Shown here: in pieces, positions 1 through 9,543 of the stretch
How the letters are laid out: each line of letters begins with the position of its first letter
Numbering within the stretch: the first letter of the stretch is position 1
Assembly (NCBI RefSeq): GCF_009914055.1
Contig: NZ_CP028271.1
Span: 4,278,001 to 4,342,000, forward strand
Source: Mixta intestinalis
GTDB taxonomy: Bacteria; Pseudomonadota; Gammaproteobacteria; Enterobacterales; Enterobacteriaceae
Reading direction: 5' to 3'
Length of the DNA stretch: 64,000 nucleotides
Notes under the pieces: model-generated
What the model was told of the DNA's origin: nothing
Database searches by the model: none
The model's input: only the letters and a program-made list of their open reading frames with translations
Made by a program: the position numbers and the translations under genes

Positions 1-1
1 G

Positions 2-3000
2 CACCTGCGCTGGCAGTTTCGTGAACTTACCTTCTGGCAGCTCGATCTCGACAGCCGTTCTCCGCTCATCAGTAACGATCAAAACAACCACACCCTGAAG
101 GCGGGGCAGATAAACGATCTCTTCCTGCGCCAGTTCGATCACTTTGATTTACGTGACAGCCGCATACGTTTCCAGACGCCTTCCGGCCAACGCGCCGAGC
201 TGGCTATTCCCCGTCTGAGCTGGCTGAATGAAAAAGCGCGGCATCGTGCAGAAGGCGAAGTCAGCCTTTCCAGCTTTACCGGGCAGCACGGCATCGTGCA
301 GGTGCGGCTGGATTTGCGCGATGAAAATGGCCTGCTGAACAGCGGGCGCGTCTGGATGCAGGCTGACGACGTGGATGTTAAGCCCTGGCTGGGGCAGTGG
401 ATGCGTGATAACACCACCTTACAGCGTGCGCGTTTCAGCCTGGCAGCCTGGCTCAGCCTGAAAGAGGGCGAAATTTATGATGGTGATGTCTGGTTGAAAC
501 AGGGCGGTGCGCACTGGCAGGGCGATAAACAGCCGCACCGGCTGGAAGTGGATAATCTGACGCTGCACCTGGCGCGTTGGCGCAGCGGCTGGACCGTTAC
601 CATGCCGCAAAACAGTTTGCGCACCGATGGCAAGGCATGGCCAAAAGGGCATTTTGCGCTGGCGTGGCTGCCGCAGCGCGCAGATGCGCCAGGTACGCAG
701 GCCGAAGAGGAGCTGCGCGTGCGCGCAACGGGGCTGAACCTGCAACGTCTCGAACCCTTGATTCCGCTTTTTTCCCGCCTGTCGCCGCAGCTGCTGAAAA
801 ACTGGCGTACCCTGCAACCGCAGGGAACCATTGATACGCTGGCGCTGGATGTGCCGCTGCACCAGCCGGAGCAGAGCCGCTTCCAGGCACGCTGGCATGA
901 TATGAACTGGCAGCACTGGCATCTGCTGCCGGGCGCGCAGCACGTTGCCGGGCGACTGAGCGGCAGTTTGCCTGACGGACGCCTTGAATTCAGCGTCAGG
1001 GATGCGGTAATGCCTTACGGCACCATGTTCCGTGCGCCGCTGGAGGTAAAAGAGGCCACCGGCACGTTGAACTGGCAGCATAGTAAAAATGCCCTGGCGC
1101 TACAGGGCAGGCAGTTGGATGTCCAGGCGCGCTCGTTGTGGGCAAAGGGTGATTTTAGCTATCGTCAGGCAGCGGGCCAGCCGCCACAGCTCGATATTCT
1201 GGCGGGCATTAATGTTACGCACGCCGGAGACGCCTGGCGCTACTTCCCGGAACCGCTGATGGGCACTGGCCTGACCAACTATCTGAGCGGCGCGATTAAA
1301 GGCGGCGAGGTCAATAATGCCACGCTGCTGTTTGCCGGTAACCCCAAACTTTTCCCCTTCCGCCACAATGATGGCATGTTTGAAGTCTGGGTGCCGCTGC
1401 GTAATGCCAGCTACGCCTTCCAGCCAGGCTGGCCCGCTATCGACAAGCTCGATATCGATCTCGATTTTGTTAATGACGGCCTGTGGATGAAAGCGCAACA
1501 GGCGATGCTGGGTAAAGTGCAGGCAAACAATGTCAGTGCGATCATACCGGACTACCTGAAACAGAAGCTGATCATCAACGGCGATCTGCGCGGCGAGGCG
1601 GCCGATATTCGTGACTATTTCCATCAGACGCCGTTACAGCCGTCATTAGGCGCTGCGCTTGACGAGCTACAGCTGGGCGGGCAGACCGGTGGGCATCTGA
1701 AACTCGATATCCCGCTGAACGGTAAACTGGTGCATGCCACAGGCGATGTGCAGCTGAATAATAACTCACTGTTTGTTGCGCCGCTGGGCACGCAGCTTAC
1801 CGGGCTGAGCGGCAGCTTTACTTACGATAACGGCAATTTACGCAGTGATACGCTGCGGGCGAACTGGTTCGGGCAGCCGGTGAACGTCACCTTCAATACG
1901 CAGGAGCAGCCGGAGGCGTACCGTATTGGTGTTAACCTGGCGGCAGACTGGCAGGTTAACCAGCTCTCACCGTTGCCCGCCGCCGTCAGCCATCAGCTGA
2001 GCGGCACTTTACCCTGGCAGGGTGAGGTGGCAATAACGCTGCCGCATAACGGCAATGGCGCGAATTACAAAATCGATGTGGCAGGGGACTTAAAAGATGT
2101 AAGTAGTCACTTACCTACTCCGTTGGCAAAAGCGAGCGGCGAACCGCTCCCGTTGAAAGTTTCCGTGACTGGCGATCTGCACCACTTCGATTTACAGGGC
2201 GTACTGGCGAATCAGCAGCGTTTTAACAGCCGCTGGCTGCTGGGGAAACAGCTGCGCCTCGAGCGGGGCGTCTGGCGTAATGATGCAGAAGCTATGCCCG
2301 CGCTGCCTGAAACACGCGGAATGCTTTTGCAACTGCCGCCGCTGGATGGCGACAGCTGGGTGAAGCTGCTGATGGCTGGTAAAGAATCCTCTGGAGCAGG
2401 ACATAAGTCTGGGGCGCATACAGAAACCTCTTTTAGCCAGAGCGCGTTGCCGGGCGATATTACGCTAAGTACGCCTTCCCTTCAGCTGGCGGGCCAGCAG
2501 TGGCGCGACACGCAAGTGACTTTGCGTCAACTGATGGCAGGCGCTATGCAGGTCGAGGCCGAAGGGCGTGAAATTAGCGGAAAGCTGGATATTCCCACCA
2601 GTGGTCCCTGGCTTGCACATCTCCGGCGTCTCTATTACAACCCGGAATGGCAGAGCAAAAGCGATACTTCTTCATCGGCCACAGCGCAAAAAGATACTGC
2701 GCCCTCGCTGGATAGCGGAAAGATAAACTTTGCTGGCTGGCCCGCTTTGCAGCTTAGCTGCGATGAGTGTTGGCTGCGGGGACAGAATTTTGGGCGGATT
2801 AGCGGAAACCTGACGCCACAAAAAGATACGTTAGTACTTACTAATGGTTTAGTGGATACCGGCAACGCCCGCCTGCAAATAAACGGTGAGTGGGTTAATC
2901 GAGCCGACGAACAGCGCACCTCGCTTAAAGGTAAGCTAAGCGGTAAAAACATCAACGATGCCACCAACTGGTTTGGCGTCAGCACGCCGATGCGTAACGC

Positions 3001-3565
3001 TTCTTTTATCATTGATTACGATCTGCACTGGCGTGACGCCCCCTGGCAACCGGTGGAATCCTCGCTAAGCGGTGTATTAAAAACCCATCTCGGAAAAGGG
3101 CAGATTGCCGATGTCAGCAGCGGCCGCGCTGGTCAGCTGTTGCGTCTGGTTAGCTTCGATGCGCTGCTACGTAAAATGCGTTTTGACTTCAGCGACACCT
3201 TCAGTGAAGGGTTCTGGTTCGATTCGATCAACGGCACGGCGTGGATCAAAGACGGGGTAATGCGCACCGATAATTTGCTGGTCGATGGGCTGGAAGCGGA
3301 TATCGCTATGCAGGGTAAAATCGATCTGGTGCAGCGGCAGATCGATATGGAAGCGGTAGTAGCACCTGAAATTTCTGCATCGGTGGGTGTGGCGACCGCT
3401 TTTGTGATTAATCCGGTGGTAGGCGCGGCGGTCTTTGCCGCCAGTAAGGTGCTGGGACCGCTGTGGAATAAAATCTCTTTACTGCGCTACCACATCAGCG
3501 GTCCGCTGGATAAGCCGGAAATCAATGAAGTCTTGCGTAAGCCGCGTGAAAAGAGCGCGAAGTGA
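2..3565 (+). CDS. yhdP: YhdP, AsmA-like envelope lipid transport protein (5' end cut by window edge)
   Basis: The reading frame is already open at base 2 and gives about 1187 residues; the E. coli protein has about 1266, so roughly 80 N-terminal residues, including the inner-membrane anchor, lie outside the window. YhdP belongs to the AsmA-like family (YhdP, TamB, YdbH) that spans the periplasm and is thought to carry phospholipids from the inner to the outer membrane. The visible protein is a long, mostly beta-strand sequence without catalytic motifs. It ends in the AsmA C-terminal region, with a hydrophobic patch rich in Ala, Val and Gly about 60 residues from the end and a basic tail. tldD follows 63 bases later on the same strand, as in E. 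coli. An ATG at 296 exists, but coding sequence clearly continues upstream of it. Confidence 0.95.
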   Translation, partial: HLRWQFRELTFWQLDLDSRSPLISNDQNNHTLKAGQINDLFLRQFDHFDLRDSRIRFQTPSGQRAELAIPRLSWLNEKARHRAEGEVSLSSFTGQHGIVQVRLDLRDENGLLNSGRVWMQADDVDVKPWLGQWMRDNTTLQRARFSLAAWLSLKEGEIYDGDVWLKQGGAHWQGDKQPHRLEVDNLTLHLARWRSGWTVTMPQNSLRTDGKAWPKGHFALAWLPQRADAPGTQAEEELRVRATGLNLQRLEPLIPLFSRLSPQLLKNWRTLQPQGTIDTLALDVPLHQPEQSRFQARWHDMNWQHWHLLPGAQHVAGRLSGSLPDGRLEFSVRDAVMPYGTMFRAPLEVKEATGTLNWQHSKNALALQGRQLDVQARSLWAKGDFSYRQAAGQPPQLDILAGINVTHAGDAWRYFPEPLMGTGLTNYLSGAIKGGEVNNATLLFAGNPKLFPFRHNDGMFEVWVPLRNASYAFQPGWPAIDKLDIDLDFVNDGLWMKAQQAMLGKVQANNVSAIIPDYLKQKLIINGDLRGEAADIRDYFHQTPLQPSLGAALDELQLGGQTGGHLKLDIPLNGKLVHATGDVQLNNNSLFVAPLGTQLTGLSGSFTYDNGNLRSDTLRANWFGQPVNVTFNTQEQPEAYRIGVNLAADWQVNQLSPLPAAVSHQLSGTLPWQGEVAITLPHNGNGANYKIDVAGDLKDVSSHLPTPLAKASGEPLPLKVSVTGDLHHFDLQGVLANQQRFNSRWLLGKQLRLERGVWRNDAEAMPALPETRGMLLQLPPLDGDSWVKLLMAGKESSGAGHKSGAHTETSFSQSALPGDITLSTPSLQLAGQQWRDTQVTLRQLMAGAMQVEAEGREISGKLDIPTSGPWLAHLRRLYYNPEWQSKSDTSSSATAQKDTAPSLDSGKINFAGWPALQLSCDECWLRGQNFGRISGNLTPQKDTLVLTNGLVDTGNARLQINGEWVNRADEQRTSLKGKLSGKNINDATNWFGVSTPMRNASFIIDYDLHWRDAPWQPVESSLSGVLKTHLGKGQIADVSSGRAGQLLRLVSFDALLRKMRFDFSDTFSEGFWFDSINGTAWIKDGVMRTDNLLVDGLEADIAMQGKIDLVQRQIDMEAVVAPEISASVGVATAFVINPVVGAAVFAASKVLGPLWNKISLLRYHISGPLDKPEINEVLRKPREKSAK

Positions 3566-3628
3566 ATTTGACGCCGCAGGGGAATTACCGCAGGCTATAG
3601 CATAACGTCACATAACGAGTGAGAAACG

Positions 3629-5074
3629 ATGACTCTGAATCTGGTAAGTGAGCAATTGCTAACTGCGAACAACATCAATCAGCAGGATCTGTTCACCCTG
3701 CTTGGGCAGCTTTCAGAACGTCGTCTGGATTATGCCGATCTCTATTTTCAATCCAGCTACCACGAATCCTGGGTGCTGGAAGACCGTATCATAAAAGATG
3801 GCTCCTGGAATATCGATCAGGGCGTCGGCGTGCGTGCCGTCAGCGGTGAGAAAACGGGTTTCGCCTATGCAGACCAGATCACGCTGGCTGCGTTACAGCA
3901 GAGCGCGCAGGCGGCCCGTAGCATCGTGCGCGAGCAGGGCAACGGGCAGGCGCGAACCCTGGCGGCGGTAGCCCATCGCGCGCTCTATCCTGCCCACGAT
4001 CCGCTGCAAAGCCTGTCGCGGGAAGAGAAAATTGCCCTGTTGCACCGCGTTGATAGCGCGGCGCGGGCGGCAGACAAGCGCGTACAGGAAGTCAGCGCCA
4101 GCCTCACCGGTGTGTATGAACTGGTGCTGGTAGCAGCCACAGACGGGACGCTGGCGGCGGACGTGCGCCCGCTGGTGCGCCTGTCGGTTAGCGTACAGGT
4201 AGAAGAAGATGGCAAGCGCGAGCGCGGTTCCAGCGGCGGCGGCGGGCGTACCGGCTACGATTTCTTCCTTGCTGATGAAGAGGGCGAAGTTCGGGCGGAA
4301 CGCTGGGCGCGGGAAGCGGTGCGTATGGCGCTGGTTAACCTTTCCGCAGTTGCTGCCCCGGCAGGCTCGATCCCGGTAGTGCTGGGCGCTGGCTGGCCTG
4401 GCGTGCTGCTGCATGAAGCGGTAGGCCACGGTCTGGAAGGTGATTTCAATCGTCGTGGCACTTCAGTGTTCAGCGGCCAAATGGGCAAGCTGGTCGCTTC
4501 TGAGCTTTGTACGGTGGTGGATGATGGCACTTTAAGCGGCCTGCGCGGTTCGTTAGCCATTGATGATGAAGGCGTGCCGGGCCAGTACAATGTGCTGATT
4601 GAAAACGGTGTACTGAAAGGTTATATGCAGGACAAGCTTAACGCACGTCTGATGGGCGTCCCGCCTACCGGCAACGGGCGTCGCGAATCCTATGCGCATC
4701 TGCCGATGCCGCGCATGACCAATACCTATATGCTCGGCGGGCAGTCGACGCCGCAGGAAATTATTGAAAGCGTCGAGTATGGTCTCTATGCGCCTAACTT
4801 CGGCGGCGGCCAGGTGGATATTACCTCCGGAAAGTTTGTTTTCTCTACTTCGGAAGCCTACCTGATCGAAAAAGGCAAAGTGACGCGACCGGTGAAAGGC
4901 GCGACGTTGATCGGCTCCGGCATTGAAGCAATGCAACAGATCTCGATGGTTGGCAACGATTTGGCGCTGGATAAAGGCGTCGGCGTTTGCGGCAAAGAGG
5001 GGCAGAGCCTGCCGGTTGGCGTAGGCCAGCCGACGCTGAAGCTGGATCGTCTGACCGTAGGCGGCACCGCCTGA
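3629..5074 (+). CDS. tldD: Metalloprotease TldD
   Basis: 481 residues, full length for TldD. TldD pairs with TldE (PmbA) in a cytosolic zinc protease that degrades unfolded small peptides; in E. coli it also takes part in maturation of microcin B17 and degradation of the CcdA antitoxin. The zinc-binding HExxxH motif is present as HEAVGH at residues 262-267, followed by a GDFNRRGTS stretch typical of the family. The start is chosen at an ATG preceded by a GAGTGAGAA ribosome site. tldD lies downstream of yhdP and is convergent with aaeR, with a hairpin terminator in the 39-base gap. The partner tldE is not in this window, which is also the case around tldD in E. coli. Confidence 0.97.
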   Translation: MTLNLVSEQLLTANNINQQDLFTLLGQLSERRLDYADLYFQSSYHESWVLEDRIIKDGSWNIDQGVGVRAVSGEKTGFAYADQITLAALQQSAQAARSIVREQGNGQARTLAAVAHRALYPAHDPLQSLSREEKIALLHRVDSAARAADKRVQEVSASLTGVYELVLVAATDGTLAADVRPLVRLSVSVQVEEDGKRERGSSGGGGRTGYDFFLADEEGEVRAERWAREAVRMALVNLSAVAAPAGSIPVVLGAGWPGVLLHEAVGHGLEGDFNRRGTSVFSGQMGKLVASELCTVVDDGTLSGLRGSLAIDDEGVPGQYNVLIENGVLKGYMQDKLNARLMGVPPTGNGRRESYAHLPMPRMTNTYMLGGQSTPQEIIESVEYGLYAPNFGGGQVDITSGKFVFSTSEAYLIEKGKVTRPVKGATLIGSGIEAMQQISMVGNDLALDKGVGVCGKEGQSLPVGVGQPTLKLDRLTVGGTA

Positions 5075-5080
5075 AAAATC

Positions 5081-5108
5081 GCCCCCCTGATGACGTTATC
5101 AGAGGGGC
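5081..5108. terminator. Terminator between convergent tldD and aaeR
   Basis: An 11-base stem with one mismatch (GCCCCCCTGAT pairing with ATCAGAGGGGC) and a 6-base loop sits between the two stop codons. Read on the minus strand it is followed by GATTTTTC, so it suits aaeR best. On the plus strand the T-run is weak. Confidence 0.75.
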
Positions 5109-5113
5109 AAATC

Positions 5114-6034
5114 TTAACCGCCGTTGCGGTGCTCCTGATAGATTTGCGCCACCTTTTTGAACCAGGCGCTGAGATAATCGATACAGACCTGCACCTTCAG
5201 CGGCAGTTTATCCTTCTGCGTATAGAGCGCGTAAACCGGACGCGGATCGGACTGATAGCGGCGGAACAGAATTTCCACCTCGCCAGCTTTAATCTCATCA
5301 ATCACCCACATCAGCGGCACATAAGCAATACCGCATCCCGCCTTCAGCCAGCGGATCAGCGTTTGTGAATCATTCGTCACGAAACGCCCCTGTGGCGAAA
5401 GATGCGTACTGATGCCTTCCGGCGCAATAAGCTCGAAATTGCTGTCCGGGCGCACGCTATATTCCAGCCAGGAGAAATTGGCGATATCGGACGGCTTCTC
5501 CGGCGTGCCGTGCTGCTCAAGGTAATGTTTTGCGGCGCAAACCACCATTGGCATCGATCCCAGCCGCCGTGAAAAGAAGCTGGAATCCTGTAGCGCGCCT
5601 ACACGTATCACCATATCGAGGCCGTCGGCTATCAGATCGGGTGCGGGGATGCCCGTCACCAGATTAACCGTCAGGCCGGGATATTCCTGAAGCATCTCCG
5701 CCGTCATGGTCGCCAGTACATTTTGCGCCATGGTAGACGAACTGCCGATGCGCAGGGTGCCGATAGGGGAGTTGTTAAAGGCATACAGCTGTTCATGCAC
5801 CTGTTGCGCCTCGGAGAGCATGCGGCGACAGCCCTGATAGTAAATGCGGCCCGCTTCGGTCAGGCCGAGACTGCGTGTGCTGCGGTTCAACAGCTTCACC
5901 TGTAGCTCATTTTCCAGTTTAGCGACAATCTGGCTGATAGAAGAGACACTCATCTGTAACTGCCTTGCGGCGGCAGTAAAGGAGCCTAATTCAACCACTT
6001 TGGCAAAAACTGACATGCCTTTTAGACGTTCCAT
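5114..6034 (-). CDS. aaeR: LysR-type transcriptional activator AaeR
   Basis: 306 residues with the LysR layout: winged helix-turn-helix at about residues 4-60, then a two-lobed effector domain to about 295. AaeR (formerly QseA) controls the divergent aaeXAB efflux operon in response to aromatic carboxylic acids such as p-hydroxybenzoate. Assignment rests on protein type and on its exact position, divergent from aaeX and convergent with tldD, as in E. coli. The upstream 271-base region must hold both promoters and any LysR (T-N11-A) sites. A strong CRP-like sequence lies only 16-37 bases upstream of the start codon. The ribosome site in front of the ATG is weak (AGAGTGA). Confidence 0.9.
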   Translation of the reverse strand: MERLKGMSVFAKVVELGSFTAAARQLQMSVSSISQIVAKLENELQVKLLNRSTRSLGLTEAGRIYYQGCRRMLSEAQQVHEQLYAFNNSPIGTLRIGSSSTMAQNVLATMTAEMLQEYPGLTVNLVTGIPAPDLIADGLDMVIRVGALQDSSFFSRRLGSMPMVVCAAKHYLEQHGTPEKPSDIANFSWLEYSVRPDSNFELIAPEGISTHLSPQGRFVTNDSQTLIRWLKAGCGIAYVPLMWVIDEIKAGEVEILFRRYQSDPRPVYALYTQKDKLPLKVQVCIDYLSAWFKKVAQIYQEHRNGG

Positions 6035-6049
6035 TATTCACTCTGGCTT

Positions 6050-6071
6050 AAAAGTGATTTAGATCACATTA
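6050..6071. promoter_or_regulatory. Candidate CRP (cAMP receptor protein) site upstream of aaeR
   Basis: The core AGTGA-TTTAGA-TCACA at 6053-6068 matches the CRP consensus TGTGA-N6-TCACA at 9 of 10 conserved positions. By my count the 22-base extended site matches 19 of 22. It sits just upstream of the aaeR start codon in the aaeR/aaeX divergent region. Function is inferred. Confidence 0.6.
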
Positions 6072-6305
6072 TGTAGATAACCTGTCTTCAGGCGCGTTAC
6101 ACTATGACGCCGGGTTGCCGTCTGGTTACTCACCTTCTGTGTCAAGATATGTCATACACGCTATGCTTTAGGTTCTGATATTCGTCTGACAGTGTACCTG
6201 TCGTCCGACCATCATCAACCCGTAATGTGAAAGGTCCTGTATCAGCAGGCTGGCTTCGTGTTGGCATAACGGAATAGCTCGGTTGCGTATCAACAAGGAT
6301 AAAAA

Positions 6306-6509
6306 ATGAGTGTGTTACCGGTTATTGTCGTGTTTGGGCTGTCGTTCCCGCCGATATTCTTTGAAATCATCGTTTCGCTACTGCTGTTCTGGGTGGTGCG
6401 TCGTCTGCTGCTGCCGGTCGGCCTGTATGATTTTGTCTGGCATCCAGCGCTGTTTAACACCGCACTCTATTGCTGCCTGTTCTACCTGGTATCTCGTCTG
6501 TTCGTCTGA
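6306..6509 (+). CDS. aaeX: AaeX, small membrane protein of the aromatic acid efflux operon
   Basis: 67 residues, a DUF1656 protein with two hydrophobic segments (about residues 5-30 and 43-65), so almost entirely membrane-embedded. AaeX is encoded with the AaeAB efflux pump; its own biochemical role is not established. The ATG is preceded by AAGGAT about 6 bases upstream. It is followed after 8 bases by aaeA, giving a tight aaeX-aaeA-aaeB operon. Confidence 0.93.
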   Translation: MSVLPVIVVFGLSFPPIFFEIIVSLLLFWVVRRLLLPVGLYDFVWHPALFNTALYCCLFYLVSRLFV

Positions 6510-6517
6510 GGTTATAA

Positions 6518-7450
6518 GTGAAAGCTCTAATAAGAAAAATTGCGCGCTATGCCATTACTCTGATTCTGGTGGTGATAGCCGTTATCGTCGTGTTTCGCGC
6601 CTGGGCTTTTTATACCGAATCGCCCTGGACCCGTGATGCTAAATTTGCGGCGGATGTGGTGGCGATTGCGCCCGATGTCACAGGCCTGGTGACTGACGTA
6701 CGCGTGCAGGATAACCAGCACGTTAAAAAGGGTGAGGTGCTCTTCACCATCGATCAGCCGCGTTTTCAAAAGGCGCTGGAAGAGGCGGAGGCGGATGTGC
6801 AGTACTATCGCACCGTTGTTGATGAAAAACGACGCGAGGCGGCACGGCGTAACAAGCTGGGCGTGATCGCCATGTCGCGTGAAGCGATCGAACAGTCAAA
6901 TAACGATCTGCAAACCACCGAACATCAGCTGGCAAAGGCGCAGGCCTCGCGCGATCTGGCAAAGCTGGATCTTGAACGCACTGTAATCCGTGCGCCTGCA
7001 GATGGCTGGGTCACTAACCTGAACGTCTTTACCGGCGAATTTATTAATCGCGGCACCACATCGGTTGCGCTGGTAAAACAGAACTCCTACTACGTTGTGG
7101 CTTATATGGAAGAGACCAAGCTGGAGGGCATTCGCCCCGGCTACCGCGCTGAAATTACGCCGCTGGGTAGCGAACGCGTGCTGCATGGTACGGTGGATTC
7201 TATCGCCGCTGGCGTCACCAACAGCAGCAGCAGCGTGGATAGCAAGGGTATGGCAACCATCGATTCCAACCTGGAGTGGGTGCGTCTGGCGCAGCGCGTG
7301 CCGGTTAAAATTCGTCTCGATCGCCAGCAGGGTAACCTCTATCCCGCCGGTACTACCGCCACGGTAGTGGTCACTGGCGAAAACGATCGCCAGCAGGCAC
7401 CGCGTTCGCCGCTTTCCCGGTTGCTGCACCGCCTGCGTGAGTTCGGCTAA
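6518..7450 (+). CDS. aaeA: AaeA, membrane fusion subunit of p-hydroxybenzoic acid efflux pump
   Basis: 310 residues, HlyD/EmrA-type periplasmic adaptor. One N-terminal transmembrane segment lies at about residues 12-31. Next come a biotinyl-lipoyl-like half, a helical hairpin at about 90-150 and a beta-barrel domain ending near residue 280. It joins the inner-membrane pump AaeB to the outer membrane to expel aromatic carboxylic acids. The start is GTG at 6518, 8 bases after the aaeX stop; no ATG fits the expected length. The aaeB start lies about 10 bases beyond its stop, so translation is probably coupled. Confidence 0.95.
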   Translation: MKALIRKIARYAITLILVVIAVIVVFRAWAFYTESPWTRDAKFAADVVAIAPDVTGLVTDVRVQDNQHVKKGEVLFTIDQPRFQKALEEAEADVQYYRTVVDEKRREAARRNKLGVIAMSREAIEQSNNDLQTTEHQLAKAQASRDLAKLDLERTVIRAPADGWVTNLNVFTGEFINRGTTSVALVKQNSYYVVAYMEETKLEGIRPGYRAEITPLGSERVLHGTVDSIAAGVTNSSSSVDSKGMATIDSNLEWVRLAQRVPVKIRLDRQQGNLYPAGTTATVVVTGENDRQQAPRSPLSRLLHRLREFG

Positions 7451-7461
7451 GCGAGGGCGTG

Positions 7462-9429
7462 ATGCAACTCGAACGATTACGCTTTCCGGTTAAGCTGACA
7501 TTCGCTATTTTGACGGCGCTGCTGGTGGGGTTTCATTTTAATCTGGAAACCCCGCGCTGGGCGATCATGACCGCCGGGATTGTGGCGGGCGGCACGGCCT
7601 TCGCTGCGGGCGGCGATCCTTATTCCGGCGCGCTGCGTCATCGCGGCATGCTGCGTATCATCGGCACCTTTCTCGGCTGCCTGGCGGCGCTGACGATCAT
7701 GATCGCCACTATCCGCGCGCCGGTAGTAATGCTGCTGCTCTGCTGTATCTGGGCGGGCGTCTGCGTCTGGCTCTCCTCTCTAATTCGCGTTGAAAACTCT
7801 TATGCTCTGGGGCTGGCAGGCTATACCGCGCTAATCATCGTGGTCAGCGTCGATATGTTCCCCGGCGGTACGCCGATGCTGGCACCGCAGTTTGCCGTCG
7901 AACGCTGTAGCGAGATCGTGATCGGCATCGTCTGCGCGATCCTGGCGGATATGGTTTTCTCACCGCGCTCGATCAAGAAGGTGATCGATAAAGAGATCGA
8001 GTCGCTGCTGCTGGATCAATATCGCCTGCTACAAATCTGTGTGGCGCACGGTGATAAAGATGAGGTGGATAAGGCGTGGGGCAATCTGGTACGCCGTACT
8101 ACCACCCTTAACGGTATGCGCAGCCAGCTTTCTATGGAATCCTCACGCTGGCAGCGCGCCAATCGTCGCCTGAAGGCGTTGCATACCCTTTCGCTGACGC
8201 TGATTACCCAGGCGGCAGAAACGTTCCTGATTCAGAACTCACGCCCGGAATATATTCCACCGCAGTATCGGCTGTTGATAGAAAAAGAGGTGAACAGCCT
8301 TGCCGATTTACATAAGCATTTAAAAAACCTGCGGCGGATTATCAGCGCTTCCGGCAGCAAGAGCACGCCGGTAACGCTGTCCAGCTGGGTTGGTGCGGCT
8401 ACACAATATTTAATGTTGTTAAAAGGCGTACAGACCAACAGCAGCATCAGCCAGCAGGAAGAGGCGCTGCTGAGCGCCGAGGTTGAGGTGGTGCGCGCCC
8501 GTTCGGCAGAAACCCATCACGCGATGATCAACGGCATCCGCACCTTTGTCGCTACCGCGCTGGGGTCGCTGTTCTGGCTCTATACCGGCTGGACCTCCGG
8601 CAGCGGCTGTATGATTATGCTGGCAGTTATCACCGCCCTGGCGATGCGTGCGCCCAATCCGCTGATGATGGCGAAAGATTTTCTCTACGGCATGACGGTT
8701 GCGGTGCCGCTGGGGGCGCTCTATTTTATGGTGATTATGCCCGCCACCCAGCAGAGTATGCTGCTGCTTTGTATTGCGATGGGAACGCTGGCGTTTGTCG
8801 CCGGGATCTTTATTCAGCGGCGACAGCTGGGAACGCTGGGGGCCTTTGTCGGCACGCTTAATGTGCTGGTGCTGGATAATCCGATGACTTTCTCCATCGG
8901 TGCTTTTCTTGATAGCGTGCTGGGGCAGGTGATCGGCTGTTTTGTCGCGCTGATGGTGATTCTGATTATCCGTGACAATTCCCGCGCCCGTACCGGCAGA
9001 ACCCTGCTGAACCGCTTTATGTACGCGGCGGTTTCCGCGCTGACCACCAACCAGGCTCGGCGCAAAGAGAACCATCTACCCGCGCTCTATCAGCAGTTGT
9101 TTCTGCTGCTGAATCTGTTCCCTGGCGACATTGATAAATATCGTCTGGCGCTGACGCTGATTATCGGTCACCAGCGGCTGCGTAACGCGGAGATCCCGGT
9201 AAATGCCGAGCTCTCGGCGTATCATAAACAGCTGCGCTATACCGCCGATCGGGTCATCGCTTCCCGTAGCGATGACAGGCGCCGTTACTACTATCAGCGC
9301 CTGCTGAGCGAGTTTGATATCTACCAGCAGAAGCTGGCGCAGTATGAAGCGCCGCTGAGCGTCACCGAGCCGGTGAAACGTCTCGCCGATATGCTGAAGA
9401 AATATCAGCACACCCTGATCAATATCTGA
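7462..9429 (+). CDS. aaeB: AaeB, inner-membrane pump for p-hydroxybenzoic acid
   Basis: 655 residues from the ATG at 7462; an adjacent in-frame GTG at 7459 would add one residue. The FUSC-family layout is clear. A first block of about five membrane segments covers residues 15-170, a soluble region 170-350 and a second membrane block 355-490; a cytosolic tail completes the protein. With AaeA it exports p-hydroxybenzoate and related acids, acting as a metabolic relief valve. The operon ends here with a good intrinsic terminator. In E. coli yhcO lies next; here a 1.5-kb aldehyde dehydrogenase gene sits between them. Confidence 0.95.
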   Translation: MQLERLRFPVKLTFAILTALLVGFHFNLETPRWAIMTAGIVAGGTAFAAGGDPYSGALRHRGMLRIIGTFLGCLAALTIMIATIRAPVVMLLLCCIWAGVCVWLSSLIRVENSYALGLAGYTALIIVVSVDMFPGGTPMLAPQFAVERCSEIVIGIVCAILADMVFSPRSIKKVIDKEIESLLLDQYRLLQICVAHGDKDEVDKAWGNLVRRTTTLNGMRSQLSMESSRWQRANRRLKALHTLSLTLITQAAETFLIQNSRPEYIPPQYRLLIEKEVNSLADLHKHLKNLRRIISASGSKSTPVTLSSWVGAATQYLMLLKGVQTNSSISQQEEALLSAEVEVVRARSAETHHAMINGIRTFVATALGSLFWLYTGWTSGSGCMIMLAVITALAMRAPNPLMMAKDFLYGMTVAVPLGALYFMVIMPATQQSMLLLCIAMGTLAFVAGIFIQRRQLGTLGAFVGTLNVLVLDNPMTFSIGAFLDSVLGQVIGCFVALMVILIIRDNSRARTGRTLLNRFMYAAVSALTTNQARRKENHLPALYQQLFLLLNLFPGDIDKYRLALTLIIGHQRLRNAEIPVNAELSAYHKQLRYTADRVIASRSDDRRRYYYQRLLSEFDIYQQKLAQYEAPLSVTEPVKRLADMLKKYQHTLINI

Positions 9430-9435
9430 TACGCC

Positions 9436-9461
9436 AATGGCACCGCAGGGTGCCATTTTTC
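9436..9461 (+). terminator. Intrinsic terminator of aaeXAB
   Basis: Perfect 9-base stem (AATGGCACC with GGTGCCATT), loop of 4, followed by a run of five T. Confidence 0.88.
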
Positions 9462-9543
9462 TCCTTCGTTCCGGGCGCGAGCCGAAAGCGCGGCCTTTGC
9501 CAACTATACTTTGCAGACCGGGATGACTAACAGGAGTAAAGAA

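Noticed and set aside
8419..9075. 218-codon minus-strand frame inside aaeB
   Set aside because: His- and Gln-rich shadow of a membrane protein gene; no family resemblance.
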